Part shown: positions 54,371-64,000 of the stretch, piece by piece
How positions within the stretch are numbered: position 1 is the stretch's first letter
Layout: every line of letters begins with the position of its first letter
Source: Cyphellophora europaea CBS 101466
Lineage: Eukaryota; Ascomycota; Eurotiomycetes; Chaetothyriales; Cyphellophoraceae
Assembly: GCF_000365145.1 (NCBI RefSeq)
Contig: NW_008481809.1
Span: 2,221,630 to 2,285,629 of the forward strand
Length of the DNA stretch: 64,000 nucleotides
Reading direction: 5' to 3'
Made by a program: the position numbers and the translations under genes
The notes under the pieces: generated by a model
What the model was told of the DNA's origin: nothing
The model's database searches: none
The model's input: only the letters and a program-made list of their open reading frames with translations

Positions 54371-55638
54371 ATGTCCTTCCGGAAGCGCAATGTTGCGCTT
54401 TCAAGTAATACAGATCCAGCAGTCAAACTATCGCAGACGCCCTCAAGGCCACAACTTCCAGGAGTGAAGCCGTCTTCCATCGACGGTCGCCCTGTAACCT
54501 CAACAGGCACTGCCACTCTAGATGGGCTTCTCGCCGGTCATGGTGGCCTCGCACTCGGCTGTTCTCTCTTACTAGAAGAGAATGGAACGACAGACTACGC
54601 CGGTGCGCTGCTGAAATTCTATGCCGCAGAAGGTCTTATGCAGGGTCAATATGTCCATGTCTTGGGATTGCCGGATCACTGGGCCAGGGAATTGCCCGGT
54701 GCTGTCAGTGATTCAGAGAGGAGAGAAAAGTCCAGTGACAGAGGCGATAAGATGAAGATTGCCTGGCGTTATGAGAGTCTCGGCCAATTCGGTACTTCGA
54801 CCGCAGGCGCAAGAGGTAGGTCATTCCCTACCTATACTGGCAGCTCAAGACACTCCTCACCGTCCGCTACGCTCAGATTTTCTCTCACTCTGGTCCTTCT
54901 AACTCTGCACTAGAGCCTCTCCGGTCGGCAGCTGCAGCGACTGCTGCTGACAGCACTACCTCGCCGAGTGCTTCCACACCCTTCAACCACACGTTCGACC
55001 TCACGAAACGCCTCACCCCGCCCCCCAACTTCTCTGTTACTTTCCACAGCTTTTCTTCTGGCCCAGGCGCGTCACCTTTCGACCAGCTCCTCGCCTCTCT
55101 CACAGCGTCCCTGAATACCAATAATACCATTCCACACCGGCTCATCATTCCCTCTCTTTTATCGCCACTCCTGTACCCACCCTCGGCCGGCCACCCCCAC
55201 AACCTTCTTCCCTTCTTCCACCAGCTTCGCAGCCTTCTCTCCAAACACCCCTTGACAATATTGACATCCATGCCACTTCCTCTCTCCCCCAGAATCACCG
55301 GCCTCACGCGCTGGATCGAGCTCCTCCACGACGGCGTCATCGAACTCTCACCATTCCCACACTCGGCAGAAGGACTCGCCTCCACCAGCAAGAGCAAGGA
55401 CGGCAGCGGCGAAGAGCCTCCTCAGGGACTGTTGAAGATACATCGTTTACCTGTGCTAGCGGACCGGGGTACGGGGGTGAGACCGGCCGAGGATGACTGG
55501 GCTTTCACGCTCAGTCGCCGGCGGTTAATGGTAAAGGAGTGGCGATTAGGTCCTGTGGATGACGATGGCGGGGGAGCAGAGCATGGTGAGGGGGGTGGTA
55601 GTGCTGGAGAAGGGAGTAAGAAAGGTATGGAGTTCTAG
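54371..55638 (+). CDS. ELP4: Elongator complex subunit Elp4
   Basis: RecA-like ATPase-fold subunit of the Elp456 ring; Elongator modifies wobble uridines of tRNAs. Exons 54371-54815 and 54914-55638 (intron 98 nt, branch TTCTAAC) give 389 aa. The intron was placed by the phase-1 join GAR|E that keeps the frame; earlier acceptors end in stops. The start MSFRKRN with GVKPSSIDGRPVTSTGTATL and the segment LAGHGGLALGCSLLLEENGT follow Elp4; FNHTFDLTKRL and the end (VKEWRLGPVDDDGG) also fit. The C-terminal segment is long and Gly/Glu-rich. Confidence 0.88.
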
Positions 55639-56310
55639 ATGCAGGGGCTTGGAACCCCGAGACGATGATTACGGATGATGGAAGCCTAGCCATTGAAGAA
55701 CGCTTCGTGGCACAATTGGACCTTGGCTTTGCGTTACCTCTATACAATGGTCCGTACTATCATTATTTGCTGAGGGCAGGTATGTTCAGCAACCAAAGAC
55801 CGACGGTTGCCTCTCCTGTAGTTTTCCTCGTGATCAATAGGCACCTCAATCTGCACTGACCTCTTCCGCATAAAATGAGTGTCTTGAGGAATAGATACAT
55901 GTTGATCTCTATACGGACTGAGGCGTTATGGGGCTGAGATTTCGGCTTCAAAGTGAGTAGAGCGTTCCTCAGACCACATCTTGCACCCGTCAAAGATACG
56001 TGATACGAGTACTCAGTGCGCTACCGAGGCTCTTCGGATAGACTTGGGTAGAAGCAAGAAATCAGGGGATGTAGATGCTGACCAAGGACTATTTATCTCA
56101 TGAAGAGCAAGATTGATATGTGCTGGACTGCTTGCTGAAGCATATGCTTATCTTGATGAGCTATCGTCAGCAAACTTCTTCGTTTCCCGTTTGCAGGTGT
56201 CCGAACCAATGTGTGCTGTTCAAAGCGTTCCATCAGCAATCGCGAGCCGAAACGGCCCCTAGACCATGAAGCTCTGCTCGCCCTTGCGCTGTGATCGGCG
56301 AGGATCTATG
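55639..56310. other. Convergent intergenic, 670 bp
   Basis: Between ELP4 and the multi-exon orphan. Nothing seen. Confidence 0.4.
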
Positions 56311-58960
56311 TCACTCAGTGACGAGTCCAAATTCTCGAGAGGAGCATGTCGGCGTTGGTCCCGGTGGCGGCTTTTGACCCAACGACGGTTCTGGCTGGGA
56401 GACATACGTGCTGTCTATCATCGTGGGTGACTGGGAGAACTGATACGTATCATCATCCCACGGCTCAGGCTCGTTGAACACATCTCCATCGCCGTCCCGT
56501 ATTGCTTTGTCCTGCTCCATCTTCTCCTTCTTGATCTTCTTCGCTTCAACTTTGTCAGCATTACGCTTCCTTTTGCGTTTTCCTTCGATTCGAGAGTTGG
56601 ACAGTGCTCTTTCTGCGACATCGGTCGGTATCAGTTCAGAAGCCAACTGCTCGAGGGCGACGGCTGGAAGAGCTGCCGCGTCAATCCCGCGGGCGGCAAA
56701 GAGGGCTGCTACAACATCAGCGGTGTCGTCGACTAGGCTAGTTTCCAAGACCTTGGCTTGTCGGTCGTTCTGGGGTATCGCTCCATCGATCAGTATCCCA
56801 TCAGGCCCGTATCGGTCTTGAAAGGTCGGATTGAGCAGTAGGCGTCTCACTGTGACTTCCCTGAAGCTCTTTGACATGAACAGGCGGGCTTTGATGGTTT
56901 CCGGGTTGTCCATAACATTGATGTCGCGAGTCTGTAAGAAGAGCGTGGAACAAAACAGCCAAGTCGGACCTCAGTTGCTCAATGTGGCCGTCAAGATTCT
57001 CGTCTACCGTAGCCATGCTTTGCGGGGTATCAGCTTCGTTTGCCACGTCGCTTTCGTCTTGCTGCGAAGGCGTATGGAGAGACACAGCCTGATAAGTTTG
57101 CACGAGCTGTCTTCTCGATGTTTCTGGCACTGTTGCCAATTGCTCGCTGGAAGGGTTTGAGAGAAGTTCGCCTGTGGTGGTGTCGGGATCATGCTGGGCC
57201 TGCCGCGGCTCGGTCAATGCTAGCAGCTTGAAAGGATTCAGAAGGTCGACAAGCTCGCTTGTGATGCAGCGGAAGTGCGAGAATGGATTGATGACGCGGG
57301 CTTCTTGCGACTCGAAGAGACCGAAGAAATTCGCCTTCTGCTGGGGGCTCGGACCGAGAATCGCAGGATTTTGGCCCTCTCCGTGTCTGGCCGCCATGAA
57401 GAAGCTCCCAAGCTTTTCATAATCCTGAATATGGAGATGAAAGTCTTCTGCGGGTTCCAGACCCTCGGGGTCACAGCGTTCCCAAGAGAGGTTGATTCTG
57501 TTGGCGTCCGAGGTTTTGTGTTGGAACAAGGTGAGTATGGGATACGGTTGAATGGCTGCACGAAGTAGCACTTTCGCGCGATATCGATCAGAATCCTGCT
57601 TTGATATAACGGTCAGCAACCGTCGAACAGCCGCGGCTCGCCCGAAGAATCATCGATCTGAACATGGCAAGTAACTAAAGACCAGTTGTTCTGCTTGCGG
57701 AGTACGTGGAGTTGGATGATGCTTGCGATTCGCTTGCAATGATTGAGCCTCACAAGCTTCTCGGCATATGTGTCCTTCTCTCCGTCTGCCAGAGACTCGT
57801 TTGGATAGTCAATGGCGGTGTCAGGTACGTCCTCCTTGGCAGATACTGTCAAGCAGATCTGCTTGTTCGCGTAGATGAGCAGCTCTCGGATCATCTCAGC
57901 TCTATTCAGATAATCTGCAATAGCCACAGAGTTGGTGTTGCTGACGTGCTTGATAGCTGTAGGACCGAGGAGCATCCTTCTTTTCTTCCACTCCTTCCAC
58001 TCGTGGGTGAGCCTCGATGTTTTGCGGGCTTGCGAAAGCTCTGTGGAAAGACCTCCGATTAGACTTAGGTACAGATAGTGGGCAAGTGATGCATCAACGT
58101 AACCCGGACCGAATTCCAGGGCTTTTTGTCGAAACCATGATGATGCCGCAAGCACCGAATCTCGCACATTTTCTGCCATGTCTGTGAGAGTTCGCTGCAG
58201 TGTGGCGTTCTTTGTTTCTCGAGAGATGTGCATGCTGTCGGTGTGCTGTTTGAAGTTGGTTAGGCAGATCAGGATGCCTCCAAGCTGATCATCCATGTGT
58301 TCAGGTATATTCGCAATTACCTCCCGGATTGGAGGAGCAGCAGGCTTGAGTCTGATGGTAACATCGGTTCGATCGTCGCCGGAAACATCTGTAAGAGTGT
58401 AGAGCAGCTTTGTTGCCCATTCGAAGCGGAAGCCGTAAGGCCAACGAAGGCTTTGTGGTCTGCCATGGATGCCAGATTGGACGAATGATGGACCACCAAG
58501 TGTCTCGCAAACTTCCAACTCGAATTTGCGAAAAACAGTCAGAAAGGAAAGAAGTTGCATTGCAAACGAGTCAAGGCCGCAACATGCTGCCTGGCAACCA
58601 AGTGGACGAATTTGCTCCACGTTGCCCATGAGCAAACGGGGCTGGCATTCTGCCACAACACTACAGAACCAGATTCTATACTGCTCTGGTCTGAAGCAGC
58701 GTTGGGAGCCTACCTGTAATGCATTCTGATATGCACGTCCGCCGATCAGAGGTTTGTGCAGGTTCTCTCAGGTTGAAGTTTATTCACGTAACCTGTAGAG
58801 ATTCAAGTCAGTCAGTCTCGAGGGCTTAGGTTTTCACTATTACCAGGATAATCTTCGTCCGCAGGCTGATTCCACCTTTGCTTGTCGTTCTGATCGGATC
58901 TGCCTTACCTGAACCCCTCGAACTGTGATAAGGCTGGTATGAGATTGTGGTGAAAAAGTG
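56311..58960 (-). CDS. Multi-exon orphan protein, nuclear-looking (5' end unresolved)
   Basis: At least three large coding blocks on one strand. Block A (about 57676-58790) holds LHKPLIGGRAYQNALQVG, RLLMGNVEQIRPLGCQAAC and YVDASLAHYLYLSLIGGL. Block B (about 57008-57595) begins DSDRYRAKVLLRAAIQPYP. Block C (56311-56931) begins TRDINVMDNPETIKARLFMS, contains the basic RIEGKRKRKRNADKVEAKKI and ends FGLVTE. Likely introns: 56932-57007 (GTAGAC...TTACAG) and one between 57596 and about 57675 with an uncertain donor. Upstream, RWNQPADEDYP (about 58830-58870) joins in phase to E-N-L-H through GTAATAG...CTGAG. I do not recognise the family. Start codon not located. Confidence 0.6.
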
Positions 58961-59312
58961 CTACCGTGGCATCCTTGCGACCAGCCAGTCGGCTCTGATG
59001 GCCTCGGTACCGGCCTACAGACGCTGTTTCGGTACTGTTGATGGCTAAGACTGCTGTAGGAAAGAAGGCATTGTTGAGGTTGGATCTTGCTCCAGGAAAC
59101 GACCCACCTTCCCGTCGCGGCCTGATGGGATTGGACCACCTGGACTGCGGAGAAAGGGAGCTCAAGGCGGCCGTCCCATGCTTCTCCGCAGCTCCTTTGC
59201 TTACGCGAAGCAGGGCCGTTGCATTCGCAAAGCGGTGCAACGGATGAGAAGGATCTCGAGTGCATAAAAGCCCTCTTTGCACTCGAATGACACGTAGAGA
59301 TACTCCAACACT
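58961..59312. promoter_or_regulatory. Promoter region of the GGCT-like gene
   Basis: Contains a TATA-like TGCATAAAAG at 59261-59270, about 45 bp before the next ATG. May also contain the first exon of the orphan on the minus strand (KDATVALFHHNLIPALSQFE, about 58910-58970). Confidence 0.45.
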
Positions 59313-59975
59313 ATGGCTTCCACTGATGTTCAAGCACCAGCTGCCGCTCAGCCTTCTGAAACTCAAGCTCCACCTCAGGACCCCTCGGAAACGCGCTTCA
59401 GCTGCGTTTACTTTGGATATGCCTCCAACCTGTCACCTGTGACTATGAAGCAACGGTGCCCTGGCGCACTCTACGTGGGCCTCGGCGTACTCAAAGGCTG
59501 GAAATGGATGATCAACGAGACCGGCTACGCCAACATCATCCCAGGCAATGATGAGGATGAAGTCTATGGTTCTCTCTGCTTTCTCCCTCGCAGAGACGAG
59601 CTCGCCTTAGATGAGAGTGAGGGCGTCCCCTGGTTGTACGAGAAGAAAACGGTGAAGGTCACACGCCTACTGTCAGACGAAGAGGAAAAGGAATACGGCG
59701 GCCAAGTCCCAGAAGTGGAAGCAATGACCTATGTAGATGTCCAACGGCTGACAGAAGGCAAAATTGAAAGGGAGTATATCGTCTGGATCAAGAAGGCGAT
59801 TGAGGAGGGCACCAAGTGCGGGATGCCAGCATCGTATGCCGAGAAGTACATCAAAAGGTTCCTTCCGACCGACTACGACCCGAACCCGAATATCATGATG
59901 GTGAGGACAATGCAATTTGGCGAACAGACCGCTGGCTTGGTACCCCGAGGCTTCGCAAGCTGGCAAAGGGGATGA
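59313..59975 (+). CDS. Gamma-glutamylcyclotransferase-like (AIG2/GGCT fold) protein
   Basis: 220 aa, single exon. The signature YFGYASNLSPVTMKQRCPGA is the GGCT substrate loop; the catalytic Glu is probably in ALDESEGVPWLYEKKTV. The fold also shows MINETGYANIIP and DEVYGSLCFLP. The family splits gamma-glutamyl amino acids into 5-oxoproline in glutathione turnover; the exact substrate here is not shown. The first 28 residues are Ala/Pro/Gln-rich. Confidence 0.85.
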   Translation: MASTDVQAPAAAQPSETQAPPQDPSETRFSCVYFGYASNLSPVTMKQRCPGALYVGLGVLKGWKWMINETGYANIIPGNDEDEVYGSLCFLPRRDELALDESEGVPWLYEKKTVKVTRLLSDEEEKEYGGQVPEVEAMTYVDVQRLTEGKIEREYIVWIKKAIEEGTKCGMPASYAEKYIKRFLPTDYDPNPNIMMVRTMQFGEQTAGLVPRGFASWQRG

Positions 59976-60510
59976 AGGCACCTTTCCTAGAGTGACGGTC
60001 ACGTGATATGTATATGCCAAGACATGAATTTTTGAGCAAGCTTCAGTCGGCTCTCAACGTGTATTTCTCAACTCTTCACTCCTCAGTATGCACGAGATCT
60101 GGCCACCCTGACGCTCGCTGTTATCGGGCCACTGCAGCCATTGCAAGCTCTTGAATACAATCATGCGGACCACTTGACCATCTAACCACAGTCGATGCTT
60201 CCTTCACCCAAATCCGGCCCCATCTGCCCGCCACAACTCGGCGAACATAACTTAGTGCTGTGGTAGCTGTTGACGCAATCGAGTACTGCTTCAGACGGGT
60301 AAGTGCCATCTTGATATTCCTGTTGATCATACATCGCATGATTAAACCCTATTTTAATCTGTCAATCCCCTGATAACCCTTTGGGCACGTGATTGAAACA
60401 AAAATACTATGTTACAATATGACTCGATCAAATACCTATCATCATTCTCCCTCATCGATATCCGATTATCGAGGCTAATATATGCCGAACTAGACACACC
60501 GGAATTCGCG
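59976..60510. other. Intergenic, 535 bp
   Basis: Between the GGCT-like and SEN34 genes. The frame of SEN34 is open from 60409. Nothing else seen. Confidence 0.4.
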
Positions 60511-61425
60511 ATGGAAGTCCGCGCAGTTCACCCACTGGACCACGTTCCGGAATTACCAATCCCCATATCATTGGTTGCTGGACGCTATCTACTCTTCGAC
60601 ATTGACGCGGCAATCTATCTCCGTAGGGCGCACAATATCTGTGGCTACAACATTGGTTCCTTGCCCATGGTCCCTTCACAGAACTCATTTCTTGGGCTGC
60701 CAATCATTCTCATGCCTGAGGAAGCGCAACTGCTCGTGGACGAAGGTATTGGCTATGTGCTTGACGATGCCGGAGCCCATGACCGAGCAGTCTATAGGCG
60801 AGATCAAGCAAGAGTCAAAGCTTACCGAGCAGGTGCTCAGCGACACGCCGACGCCATTCGCGATGCAATGGTCAAGGATCAAGCCGAGAAGAAGCAGAGA
60901 GCATTGGGGAAGCAGTCACGCAAGGCCACCCCGAGGCTTCCAGAGACGGGTAGCGATCTCCTGGATTTAGACGATGCAGAAAATGCGCTGGAGGTGGCTA
61001 CACCGGCACAATCGTTGTCGAATGGTTATTTCATAACACCAACCACGTCAACAACCCTACTCCCACTGAATCCGCCCAGCTCTTCCGAGCTCGGTGTGCC
61101 CATACCCAACGTCTCGTCCACGTATCCTCTCTTCCGCCATCTTCACAAGCGAGGGTTCTTCATGACGCCAGGCCTCCGCTTCGGCTGCCAGTATACCACC
61201 TACCCCGGCGATCCACTGCGGTTCCACTCGCACTTCCTCACCACCGATTTCGGATGGAATGACGGAATGAACCTGATGGACATCGTCGGAGGCGGCAGAC
61301 TGGGCACTGGCGTCAAGAAGGGCTTCCTGATCGGCGGGCACGAGGGCGGTGCAGTATTGGATGGAGAAGAACCAAGCGATGAGGATAAGGTCAGGACTTT
61401 CAGCATTGAATGGGCAGTCATGTAA
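60511..61425 (+). CDS. SEN34: tRNA-splicing endonuclease catalytic subunit Sen34
   Basis: Cuts the 3' splice site of intron-containing tRNAs as part of the Sen2/15/34/54 complex. 304 aa from ATG 60511; an in-frame ATG at 60409 gives 338 aa but the added residues do not look conserved. The N-terminal domain has SLVAGRYLLFDIDAAIYLRR. The catalytic domain shows the Tyr-His-Lys set: Y in GCQYTTYPGDP (usually F-x-V-Y), H in RFHSHF and K in GTGVKKGFLIGG. The middle is a charged linker. Confidence 0.93.
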   Translation: MEVRAVHPLDHVPELPIPISLVAGRYLLFDIDAAIYLRRAHNICGYNIGSLPMVPSQNSFLGLPIILMPEEAQLLVDEGIGYVLDDAGAHDRAVYRRDQARVKAYRAGAQRHADAIRDAMVKDQAEKKQRALGKQSRKATPRLPETGSDLLDLDDAENALEVATPAQSLSNGYFITPTTSTTLLPLNPPSSSELGVPIPNVSSTYPLFRHLHKRGFFMTPGLRFGCQYTTYPGDPLRFHSHFLTTDFGWNDGMNLMDIVGGGRLGTGVKKGFLIGGHEGGAVLDGEEPSDEDKVRTFSIEWAVM

Positions 61426-61694
61426 CCTGCCAACGAATGATACCCCTTTCAAAGAACCCATTGGTCTTTCCTACAGCGGGTTGACCCCTGTACCCCAACA
61501 GCTTCGATTGCCAATAATCATAGTTCTCACGGTTGCGGAGTGCATAGCGAAGTGGTGACCATATGATAGAAAAGCGAAGTGCTTCCTCGAAACGGCGAGT
61601 GACCCTGACCCCAGTGCTGTAGGATCCTGGATCACCTGAAGCACGCCTCTGCACAATGCGGTGTCTCGTCATTACCAGCGCAAGTGTTATCTCA

Positions 61695-62393
61695 TCAGAC
61701 GTCGAAGTTCTTCCACTTGAACTTCCTCCCCGCCCGCTCCACGGGCCTATACTCGAACGCATCCCCATTGACCTCCAACTTTACCTTTCGCCCATCCGGC
61801 AACGTGATGTGATACGCAAACACCGCGCCCTTCTTCATCATCGTCCTCACCCGATCTCCCTCCAGCACAATCACAAACGTAAACTTGGTATCCCTCACCA
61901 CCACCCCCTTCATGCCCACCTTGCCCCCATCCACACACCTCACCACCTCGACCTCGGCGCCATGAAAGTCCGCACTCGCCAGCAACGGCCCCTGGCCCTG
62001 CGGCGTCACCTCCCTCCTCTCCCACCCGTCCACCGGCCTCCCCTCCCTCGTCACCCCCAGCACCTCCAACATATACCCGTTCCACAGCGCATGCAACCCT
62101 CTGTACGTCTCATACCGCACCTCCTCCTTCTTCAGGTCATAGATCCCCAGCTCCCGCCGCTCCGCCGCGCTGAGCGGCCGCGGTTTGCGCTTGCGCAGGT
62201 GGTACGCTTTCTGGCGCAGGCGAACGTGCCGGCGGTGTGCGCGTTGGTCCGAGGCGGCCGTCGGCTGCAGCAGCAGCGGCTTGTGCTGGATCTTGTCCGT
62301 GAAGATGCGGGCCGCGGCCGAGGGGGAGTGGGCCCGTGCGAGGAGGGCCTGGGCCGGGTGGTGTGATGCCGTAGGTGGTTCCTCGGATGTCAT
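61695..62393 (-). CDS. POP4: RNase P/MRP subunit Pop4 (Rpp29)
   Basis: Protein subunit of RNase P (tRNA 5' ends) and RNase MRP (rRNA processing), nuclear. 232 aa, single exon. The Sm-like barrel is shown by LHALWNGYMLEVLG, LLASADFHGAEVEVVRC, GMKGVVVRDTKFTFVIV and KKGAVFAYHITLP. A basic helix with RLRQKAYHLRKRKPRPLS precedes it, as in Pop4. It is convergent with SEN34, 270 bp away. Confidence 0.92.
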   Translation of the reverse strand: MTSEEPPTASHHPAQALLARAHSPSAAARIFTDKIQHKPLLLQPTAASDQRAHRRHVRLRQKAYHLRKRKPRPLSAAERRELGIYDLKKEEVRYETYRGLHALWNGYMLEVLGVTREGRPVDGWERREVTPQGQGPLLASADFHGAEVEVVRCVDGGKVGMKGVVVRDTKFTFVIVLEGDRVRTMMKKGAVFAYHITLPDGRKVKLEVNGDAFEYRPVERAGRKFKWKNFDV

Positions 62394-63302
62394 GATTGAG
62401 CCTGGGGTGTGGTGTGTTTCGGATGTACGTTTAGTTCGGGCGGGACTAGTGGCGGTACCGCATTGCTGGGACGTGCAGCTTGCCTTAGTGCAAACAAGAT
62501 GTCACCGCTGCCTAGTGCTATGGCTAGGGGAGGTGGGATGTGGATTTGCTAAACAAGTGTTCGTCGCGAGCCGTGGGGGAGCAAAGATCGTCCGAGACAC
62601 CTGGTGGGTGGCTTTTAGTCAAATTCCAGCAAGCTGGTAAGTTCGTGCAGGAGGTCCCACTGCCTAGTGCGCTGGCTAGGGGAACTGTGATGTGGGATTG
62701 CTGGACACGATTGCTCGTCGCGAGCCGTGAGGGGCCGGAAGAACGGTCGAGACACGTGGTGGGTGGCTTTCGTCAAATTCCAGAGAGCTGGTAAGTTCGT
62801 GCAGGAGGCCCCGCCGCCTAGTGCTCTGGCTAGGAGAACTCGGGTGTGGATTCGCTAGACGAGTGTTCGTTACGCGCCGTGGAGGATGGAAGAACGGTCG
62901 AGACACGTGGTGGTGGCTTTTTCCCAAATTCCCAGAGTTCCCAGAGAGCTGGTAAGTTTCGAGTCGAGGCCGTGCCAAGTCTCCGGATCTTATGACTCGC
63001 AGGCGCCACGCGCGGAAGCGGCCGAGCCAACGGCGTCCCCGGAGTCTAGACCACGGCCTGGACCAGGGTACGCGCGAGAGATTTCAGATCATTTGGAAGC
63101 GGGCATTGCATGAAGATGCAACTAGTCAAAAAACCACGTGGACTATCGCGGGGGCAAGATTGCCCACATGTCCTTTCGTGCATTAGTTACCTGAGCTTTA
63201 CTGTGTATGTACGGTGGGCTCATTCCATCGATATTATAGCCTTTAGTGGCTGCCTCAGCCTCATGCACCTCCCCCAAGCATTTACCCCTTTCGTATACAC
63301 AA
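62394..63302. other. Intergenic with tandem repeats, 900 bp
   Basis: Contains the three-copy repeat listed separately; the remaining 330 bp (62970-63302) have no recognisable gene. Confidence 0.5.
62511..62965 (+). repeat. Three diverged tandem copies of a ~153-bp unit
   Basis: Units start at 62511, 62663 and 62817, each with CCTAGTGC...TGGCTAGG, then a TCGTCGCGAGCCGTG-like block, then GAGACACGTGGTGGGTGG (ACCTGG in unit 1), then TCAAATTCCAG..AGCTGGTAAG and GCAGGAGG. Spacings are 152 and 154 bp. Units 2 and 3 carry a CACGTGG E-box/bZIP-like core. No coding frame is conserved between units. Origin could be a decayed minisatellite or a repeated regulatory block upstream of POP4. Confidence 0.75.
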
Positions 63303-64000
63303 TCACATCGCCGCTATGCTGGAAAAGCCGTACATGCCTGTATGCAGCATATGGCCCGTGGTGGGCGGCACGTAGCTTCCCTGATATGGTGGGTTGACCG
63401 CCGAGAAGTCGGCATTCTTGTAAAGTGGGTTGATGATGCCGCTCGGATATTTGGGTCGGGTGCTGACGGGAGGCATCGTTGCGGTTCCCTGTTGGTAGAA
63501 TGACGGCGCGCCTGTGGTGTCAAACTCGGTAGTATTCCAGCCCCATTTCTCCTTCAGTGCATCGTTGATGAATGCCACGCGCCAACCGGTCTCCTTTTTG
63601 ATCTTGTCGAAAATGTCCAGAACCTCCTCTTGCTCCCGTTTGACTGTCAAGTTCTCACCTGCCACGGCGAGACAGCGAATGGATGCCGAGGCAACGCCTC
63701 GATCCTTCACGTGCGCAACAATGCCGCAAATCTGGCGCGAATGGTATTGGCGCATCTCGTCCGTCTCTGCAAGTACTGACTGGTCGATATTGTTCAAAGG
63801 ATGCACTGCGCCGAGCAGTGCCATAGCTGTATGATAGAAGAGGCGTGCAACGACTGTCGTCCGCTTGATGAACCACAATCCGGGAAAGGCGCTCTTAGAA
63901 TTGGTTGAGTAGACGGGGACATTCGCCATCGCATGCATAGTCGGTGGCACACAGCGATCCCATTTGTCGCAGAACTGCTTCAGTCCGAGCCATTCCTGGT
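63303..64000 (-). CDS. Fungal transcriptional regulator, C-terminal part (cut by right edge)
   Basis: The last 232 residues of a protein whose frame stays open to base 64000. QEWLGLKQFCDKWDRCVPPT, the PGLWFIKRTTVVARLFYHTA segment and LLGAVHPL match the end of the fungal regulatory domain (Fungal_trans_2) that follows a Zn2Cys6 finger in ARCA/UPC2-like proteins. The tail is rich in Tyr, Pro, Gly and Thr (NPPYQGSYVPPTTG). The finger lies beyond the window. Target genes unknown. Confidence 0.75.
   Translation of the reverse strand, partial: QEWLGLKQFCDKWDRCVPPTMHAMANVPVYSTNSKSAFPGLWFIKRTTVVARLFYHTAMALLGAVHPLNNIDQSVLAETDEMRQYHSRQICGIVAHVKDRGVASASIRCLAVAGENLTVKREQEEVLDIFDKIKKETGWRVAFINDALKEKWGWNTTEFDTTGAPSFYQQGTATMPPVSTRPKYPSGIINPLYKNADFSAVNPPYQGSYVPPTTGHMLHTGMYGFSSIAAM

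Noticed and set aside
1..64000. tRNA or rRNA genes, CRISPR, telomere repeats, intact transposons
   Set aside because: I looked for T-arm GGTTCGAATCC-like segments, terminal repeats and transposase motifs by eye and found none convincing. A tRNAscan run could still find one.

Overview
The window looks like a gene-dense chromosome segment of a filamentous ascomycete (Pezizomycotina; a Dothideomycete would fit, but that is inference). The support is short GT-AG introns of mostly 40-130 nt with CTGAC/CTAAC-type branch points, fungal-only families (Zn2Cys6 regulators, rhodopsin/PTH11-like membrane proteins, NmrA-like reductases, fungal PPR protein), RNA polymerase II and mitochondrial machinery, and no prokaryotic signals. 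I place about 38 protein-coding genes, two of them cut by the window edges, plus two decayed genes and one gene broken at a C tract. I rebuilt the exon structures by hand from frame, splice consensus and family motifs.

1-20 kb is the more accessory part. A Zn2Cys6 regulator (cut on the left) is divergent from a DAL5-type MFS transporter across a 330-bp promoter with a 10-bp direct repeat. An NmrA-like reductase follows, then remnants of an alpha/beta-hydrolase. Next come a small orphan gene, a PTC7-type PP2C phosphatase, a GRE2-like reductase, a proline-rich transglutaminase-like protein, a DNAJC8/Spf31-like J-protein, a small secreted cysteine-rich protein (effector-like), an SDR with a frameshift in a C9 run, a seven-helix membrane protein and a cyclic phosphodiesterase.

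20-36 kb is mostly housekeeping: Ypt6/Rab6, mitochondrial uS19, TAF10, a large orphan, a membrane-anchored pseudo-histidine phosphatase, Dot1, a decayed amidohydrolase, Pus4 and an RFTS-domain protein. 36-50 kb holds an HSL-type esterase, a 1268-aa PPR protein, a six-exon calmodulin-like gene, PNP oxidase and a very large low-complexity protein. 50-64 kb holds a hemerythrin-domain protein, Hikeshi, a Nudix hydrolase, the divergent pair RPB8/ELP4, a multi-exon orphan, a GGCT-like protein, the convergent pair SEN34/POP4, a diverged three-copy 150-bp tandem repeat and the C-terminal part of a second fungal regulator (cut on the right).

Functional themes are transcription and chromatin (TAF10, RPB8, Dot1, RFTS protein) and tRNA maturation (PUS4, ELP4, SEN34, POP4). 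The most unusual items are the catalytically dead phosphatase with a membrane anchor, the secreted cysteine-rich protein, the two fossils, the C9 frameshift, two very small exons (16 and 20 nt) and the regulator/transporter promoter repeat. I saw no CRISPR array, rRNA, tRNA, intact transposon or telomeric repeat.
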